This document shows, in pieces, positions 6,196 to 9,626 of a stretch of DNA of 9,626 bases. The stretch is taken from NCBI GenBank assembly GCA_964552325.1, contig CAZKHA010000132.1, forward strand, positions 1 through 9,626. The letters run 5' to 3'. A program made the translations under genes and the position numbers. The notes under the pieces are model-generated. The model ran no database searches. It was not told where the DNA came from and worked only from the letters and a program-made list of their open reading frames with translations. The DNA comes from CAZKCK01 sp964552325. Lineage in GTDB: Bacteria > Bacteroidota > Bacteroidia > Bacteroidales > TTA-H9. Within the stretch, counting starts at the first letter, position 1. The number at the start of each line of letters is the position of its first letter.

Positions 6196-7218
6196 ATGAA
6201 AAAGTTAAAACCCGCTTATTTTGCTTTGATACTGCTTCCAATTTGGCTGCTGATTTATTTGAATTTACAATCTATCGCCGATTTTGTTATCGATGATGTT
6301 TTAGGTTTGCAAAAAGGCAAGCATTTTACTGAATCCTTCCGTTTCTTTGTATTTGAAGTTCCAAAGGTTTTGTTGCTTTTGGTGCTTATTATCTTCGGGG
6401 TTGGCATTATACGTACGTGGTTTTCGCCCGAAAAAACACGCAAAGCGCTCGAAGGCAAATCGCTGTTTACTGGAAATGTTTTAGCCGGTGTTCTGGGCAT
6501 ATTTACACCCTTTTGTTCTTGTTCGGCCATCCCGCTGTTTCTAGGCTTTATCGAAGCTGGTATTCCGTTAGGCGTAACGTTTTCATTCTTGATAGCTGCT
6601 CCCATGATTAATGAAGTGGCCATCGTATTGTTGTTAGGCTTATTTGGTTGGAAGGTTGCGCTAATTTATGTGGCTACAGGCTTGGTAATCGCAATTTTAG
6701 CGGGTTGGGTGCTCGAGAAGCTTAAACTTCAACGTTTTGTAGCCGATTGGGTGTACCAGGTAAAAGCCCAGCATATAGAGCTGGAAGAAGTAAAACTTAC
6801 ATGGGATGATCGCTTTAGCTCTGGATTTAAAGCTGTTAAGGATATTGTTGGCAAAATCTGGATTTATATTGTAATTGGGGTAGGAGTGGGTGCTGGTGCC
6901 CATGGCTATGTGCCTGATGAGGCGCTCGCAGGAATCCTGGGAAGTCAAAACTGGTATGCTGTACCCGTGGCAGTGCTTGTCGGAATCCCGCTTTATTCCA
7001 ATGCTGCAGGTATCATCCCTATTGTTAGTGTATTAATAGAGAAAGGTGTTTCGCTCGGTACAGCGCTCGCTTTTATGATGTCGGTAATAGCGCTCTCCTT
7101 ACCCGAAATCATCATTTTGAAGAAAGTGCTTAAATGGCAGTTAATAACCCTATTCATAGCTGTTGTGGCACTTGGGATTTTAACCGTAGGTTTTTTATTT
7201 AATGCCATTTTATCATGA
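6196..7218 (+). CDS. arsP: ArsP-type organoarsenical efflux permease
   Basis: A 340-residue inner-membrane permease of the ArsP/DUF318 family with eight or more hydrophobic segments. The hallmark TPFCSCSAIPLF at 104-115 holds Cys107 and Cys109. A second, related half-motif VGIPLYSNAAGIIPI at 262-276 shows the internal duplication of the family, but without cysteines. A polar central loop at about 183-215 joins the halves. ArsP of Campylobacter jejuni exports trivalent methyl and aromatic arsenicals such as methylarsenite and reduced roxarsone, not inorganic arsenite. Here it stands between arsG and a cation-transporter-like gene that it overlaps by 4 nt, and upstream of arsM, whose trivalent methylated products would be plausible substrates. 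The family also has members with unknown substrates, so substrate assignment relies on the ars context. Confidence 0.85.
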   Translation: MKKLKPAYFALILLPIWLLIYLNLQSIADFVIDDVLGLQKGKHFTESFRFFVFEVPKVLLLLVLIIFGVGIIRTWFSPEKTRKALEGKSLFTGNVLAGVLGIFTPFCSCSAIPLFLGFIEAGIPLGVTFSFLIAAPMINEVAIVLLLGLFGWKVALIYVATGLVIAILAGWVLEKLKLQRFVADWVYQVKAQHIELEEVKLTWDDRFSSGFKAVKDIVGKIWIYIVIGVGVGAGAHGYVPDEALAGILGSQNWYAVPVAVLVGIPLYSNAAGIIPIVSVLIEKGVSLGTALAFMMSVIALSLPEIIILKKVLKWQLITLFIAVVALGILTVGFLFNAILS

Positions 7219-7916
7219 AGCATGATGGTTCACATACGATTATAAGGGAAACGAGTGAACGCGAGAAGAAGCTATTTCGGAAGGCTTTGGTATTGGGGTA
7301 TGCAACTGTTGTTTATAATGTGGCCGAAGGCATCGTTTCCATGTTTTTTGGGCTTTTAGATGATTCACCCACCTTGTTTGGCTTTGGGATGGATAGTATG
7401 ATTGAAACTGTGAGCGCTATTGGAATTATTTTGATGATTTACAGAATACGTGTTAACCCGGATTCGCTTCGCACCCAAGGGGAGGTGATGGCGCTTAGGA
7501 TCACGGGTTTTTGTTTCTTCGCCTTAGCTGCCTTGCTGGGTGTAATGGTTGTGTACAACCTTATTCAAGGAATTGCCCCAAACAGCACCTTACCCGGTGT
7601 TATTGTGTCGATTATCTCGATAGGTAGCATGCTTTGGCTAATCAGGGCTAAGCAAAATCTGGGTAAGGCGTTAAATTCACCGGCCATCATTGCAGATGCA
7701 AATTGCAATCGGGTTTGTGTTTACATGTCGATCGTGCTATTGGCTTCATCAAGCTTGTTTTTATTAACAGGTTTTGGCTTTTTTGAAGTTTTGGGAACAC
7801 TGGGTATTATTTGGTTTTCGATTCGGGAAGGCATCGAAGCCCTCAACAAGGCCAAAGGTATGCATCAATGTTGCTGTGGACGTGATTGTGATGGTTCTCC
7901 TAAAGTAATAAACTAA
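7215..7916 (+). CDS. CDF-like cation transporter with cysteine-rich C-terminal tail
   Basis: A 233-residue membrane protein with about six hydrophobic segments, resembling the transmembrane domain of cation diffusion facilitators. The family signature region GFGMDSMIETVSA is at 56-68 and ADANCNRVCVYMS at 160-172. The usual four-residue metal site (H/D-x3-D in both helices) is altered: D60 and E64 in the first helix; D161, C164, N165 and C168 in the second. The large cytoplasmic C-terminal domain of classical CDFs is absent, replaced by a tail with His217, Cys219, Cys220, Cys221 and Cys225. The N-terminus is charged and cytoplasmic. Its start overlaps the arsP stop (ATGA, 7215-7218), so translation is probably coupled. 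Substrate is unknown; the cysteines suggest a thiol-loving metal or metalloid (inference). Similar genes are met in other ars clusters. Confidence 0.75.
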   Translation: MKHDGSHTIIRETSEREKKLFRKALVLGYATVVYNVAEGIVSMFFGLLDDSPTLFGFGMDSMIETVSAIGIILMIYRIRVNPDSLRTQGEVMALRITGFCFFALAALLGVMVVYNLIQGIAPNSTLPGVIVSIISIGSMLWLIRAKQNLGKALNSPAIIADANCNRVCVYMSIVLLASSSLFLLTGFGFFEVLGTLGIIWFSIREGIEALNKAKGMHQCCCGRDCDGSPKVIN

Positions 7917-7926
7917 TAGTTTAATT

Positions 7927-8343
7927 ATGAAAATTTTAATTTTATGCACCGGAAACTCATGCCGCAGCCAAATGGCCCATGGTTTCCTCAAGTCATTCGA
8001 TACAAATCTTACAGTTTGTTCAGCTGGTACTGAAGCTTCTGGCAAGCTTAACCCGCAAGCTGTAGCTGCCATGCACGAAATAGGCATTGATATCAGCCAG
8101 CATACTTCCGATTCTGTTGATTTATACCTTGATCAGGAATGGGATTATGTGATAACGGTGTGTGGTGGAGCCAACGAGGCATGCCCAGCTTTTATGGGTA
8201 AGGTTAAAAATCGGCTCCATATCGGCTTCGACGATCCTTCGCATGCCGTGGGCTCCGACGAATTTATTTGGAGTGAGTTTAGGCGTGTAAGGGACGAAAT
8301 ACACCAAGCCTTTTTGAACTTTTATAATCATCAAATACGTTAA
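7927..8343 (+). CDS. arsC: Arsenate reductase, low-molecular-weight phosphatase type (thioredoxin-coupled)
   Basis: A 138-residue cytoplasmic protein that reduces arsenate to arsenite. The N-terminal P-loop CTGNSCRS (Cys7 nucleophile to Arg13, with Cys12 inside) is the LMW phosphatase signature. Cys79 and Cys86 in VCGGANEAC have the same 7-residue spacing as Cys82 and Cys89 of Staphylococcus aureus and Bacillus subtilis ArsC, which form the transferring disulfide resolved by thioredoxin. DDP at 102-104 supplies the catalytic aspartate. All residues for activity are therefore present. The gene lies 10 nt after the CDF-like gene and 6 nt before arsM. The genome's general thioredoxin is the expected reductant; the clustered ArsE is a less certain candidate. 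Confidence 0.93.
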   Translation: MKILILCTGNSCRSQMAHGFLKSFDTNLTVCSAGTEASGKLNPQAVAAMHEIGIDISQHTSDSVDLYLDQEWDYVITVCGGANEACPAFMGKVKNRLHIGFDDPSHAVGSDEFIWSEFRRVRDEIHQAFLNFYNHQIR

Positions 8344-8349
8344 AATTTT

Positions 8350-9156
8350 ATGAACGATCAACTTAAAGGAGTCGTAAAAGAACGCTATGGGCAAATTGCC
8401 CGTGAATCAAAAACTCAGAACCAATCGTCGTGCTGTGGTTCGGCAAGTTGTTGCTCAACAACGGAGTACGCTGTATTTAACGATAATTATGAAGCCGTTG
8501 AAGGCTATAATCCCGATGCCGATTTAGCCTTAGGCTGTGGATTGCCCACCGAGTTTGCTGGAATAAAACCGGGTCATGCTGTACTCGATTTAGGCAGCGG
8601 TGCCGGCAACGACTGTTTTGTGGCGCGCTCGTTAGTAGGTGAGACCGGGCAGGTTACAGGGCTCGATTTTACGGATGAAATGCTGGAGTTGGCACGCCGC
8701 AACAATCAAAAACTGGGCTATGCAAACATCGAATTTGTAAAGGGTGATATTGAAGAAATGCCATTGCCATCCAATACATTTGATGTGGTGGTTTCCAATT
8801 GTGTGCTCAACTTGGTTCCTGACAAAGACATAGCCTTTAAGCAGATTATGCGTGTGTTAAAACCCGGTGCGCATTTTTGTGTGTCGGACGTAGTTGTTAA
8901 AGGCGAGTTGCCACAACGTATTCGCACCGATGCCGAACTATATGCTGGCTGTGTTTCGGGAGCCCTTGAAATGGGAGCCTATCTCGATGTAATTAAAAAT
9001 GCTGGCTTTATAGCAACTACGGTACACAAACAAAAGCCAATCCTTATCCCCGATCAAATTTTGCAAAACTATCTCAATCCTTCCGAATTCCAACAAATGA
9101 AGGAGGGTGAAATAGGTTTGTTCAGCATAACTGTTACAGCTTACAAACCCTCTTAA
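8350..9156 (+). CDS. arsM: Arsenite S-adenosylmethionine methyltransferase
   Basis: A 268-residue cytoplasmic class I methyltransferase that adds methyl groups from SAM to trivalent arsenic. The SAM-binding motif VLDLGSGAGND is at 78-88, the acidic residue ending strand 2 is in GLDFTDEML at 104-112, and KGDIEEMPLP is at 131-140. The three arsenic-binding cysteines of the ArsM family are at Cys63 (LGCGLP), Cys151 (SNCVLNL) and Cys201 (AGCVSGAL), corresponding to Cys72, Cys174 and Cys224 of Cyanidioschyzon ArsM. An N-terminal cluster of paired cysteines (28, 29, 34, 35) likely includes the fourth family cysteine (Cys44). The gene is 6 nt after arsC and 10 nt before acr3. Products would be methylated arsenicals, which ArsP could export. 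A full-length, intact enzyme. Confidence 0.93.
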   Translation: MNDQLKGVVKERYGQIARESKTQNQSSCCGSASCCSTTEYAVFNDNYEAVEGYNPDADLALGCGLPTEFAGIKPGHAVLDLGSGAGNDCFVARSLVGETGQVTGLDFTDEMLELARRNNQKLGYANIEFVKGDIEEMPLPSNTFDVVVSNCVLNLVPDKDIAFKQIMRVLKPGAHFCVSDVVVKGELPQRIRTDAELYAGCVSGALEMGAYLDVIKNAGFIATTVHKQKPILIPDQILQNYLNPSEFQQMKEGEIGLFSITVTAYKPS

Positions 9157-9166
9157 TTTATGTTTT

Positions 9167-9626
9167 ATGCCTGCTAATAAACGATTGAAATTTCTCGACC
9201 GGTATTTAACGCTGTGGATTTTTCTGGCCATGTTTGTGGGTGTGTTTGCAGGATGGATCAGCCCCAATGTAGCCCAATTTTGGAATAGCCTTTCCTCAGG
9301 AACAACCAATATACCCATTGCCATCGGCCTGATTGTGATGATGTATCCTCCTTTAGCCAAGGTCAAATACGAAGAATTGGGAGAGGTATTCCGAAACACC
9401 AAGGTACTTACCTTATCACTGATACAGAACTGGATCATTGGCCCGGTACTGATGTTTGCTTTAGCCGTACTGCTTTTTAAGTTGTTCCCGGGCGAAAATA
9501 ATTCTAATCTGCCTTATGTTTACGGGCTTATAATGATTGGACTCGCGCGCTGTATAGCCATGGTTATTGTATGGAACGACCTTGCCAAAGGCGATACCCA
9601 ATATGCAGCCGGATTGGTGGCTTTCA
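9167..9626 (+). CDS. acr3: Acr3 arsenite efflux permease, 3' end outside window
   Basis: Open frame from ATG 9167 to the window edge, 153 residues, without stop. It belongs to the Acr3 family (bile-acid/arsenite/riboflavin transporter superfamily), which extrudes arsenite through the inner membrane using the proton gradient. The N-terminus KFLDRYLTLWIFLAMFVGV is the typical Acr3 opening, then IPIAIGLIVMMYPPLAKVKYEEL at about 49-71 and QNWIIGPVLMFALA at about 87-100. The motif GLARCIAMVIVWNDLAKGD at about 125-143 carries the essential cysteine (Cys129) of the transport path. An ATG at 9160 is in another frame and meets a stop after five codons, so 9167 is used, 10 nt after arsM. Family members are about 340-370 residues long, so less than half is seen here. 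Confidence 0.92.
   Translation, partial: MPANKRLKFLDRYLTLWIFLAMFVGVFAGWISPNVAQFWNSLSSGTTNIPIAIGLIVMMYPPLAKVKYEELGEVFRNTKVLTLSLIQNWIIGPVLMFALAVLLFKLFPGENNSNLPYVYGLIMIGLARCIAMVIVWNDLAKGDTQYAAGLVAF

Noticed and set aside
8938..9438. Long minus-strand open frame of 166 codons across the arsM-acr3 junction
   Set aside because: It is antisense to two well-supported genes with clear family motifs and shows no recognisable domain itself.

Overview
The window looks like a chromosomal segment from a member of the Bacteroidota. The support is promoters of the Bacteroidota type (TTG, about 20 nt, then TAnnTTTG), very few Shine-Dalgarno sequences, moderate-to-low GC, and gene families common in that phylum (a bacterial GH3-like protein and a 204-residue deoxynucleoside kinase). 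I cannot place it below phylum level.

Left part, minus strand (1-3995): the N-terminal 511 residues of a GAF-PAS-GAF-(PAS) sensor protein whose output domain lies outside the window; a deoxynucleoside kinase with a hairpin over its stop codon; and a GH3-like adenylating protein with its own consensus promoter. These look like ordinary chromosomal genes.

Right part, plus strand (4128-9626 and beyond): a nine-gene arsenic resistance cluster. The order is arsR, arsE (small CPKC thioredoxin-like protein), arsF (exported CPTC thioredoxin-like protein), arsG (CcdA/DsbD-like membrane protein), arsP (organoarsenical permease), a CDF-like cation transporter with a cysteine-rich tail, arsC (thioredoxin-type arsenate reductase), arsM (arsenite methyltransferase) and acr3 (arsenite efflux permease, cut by the window edge). 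From arsF onward the genes are separated by at most about 10 nt, or overlap by 4 nt. The only large gap is 301 nt between arsE and arsF, and it holds a degenerate head-to-head inverted repeat.

How the parts may work together: ArsC reduces arsenate to arsenite, Acr3 exports arsenite, and ArsM methylates it. ArsP would export trivalent methylated or aromatic arsenicals. ArsE, ArsF and ArsG correspond to the arsEFG system reported for nitroaromatic arsenicals. ArsR probably represses the cluster through an operator of three TACGAAA half-sites placed between the -7 element and the arsR start codon. The points most worth a second look are this operator, a possible DsbD-like thiol relay formed by ArsE-ArsG-ArsF, the altered CDF-like transporter coupled to arsP, and the repeat inside the operon.
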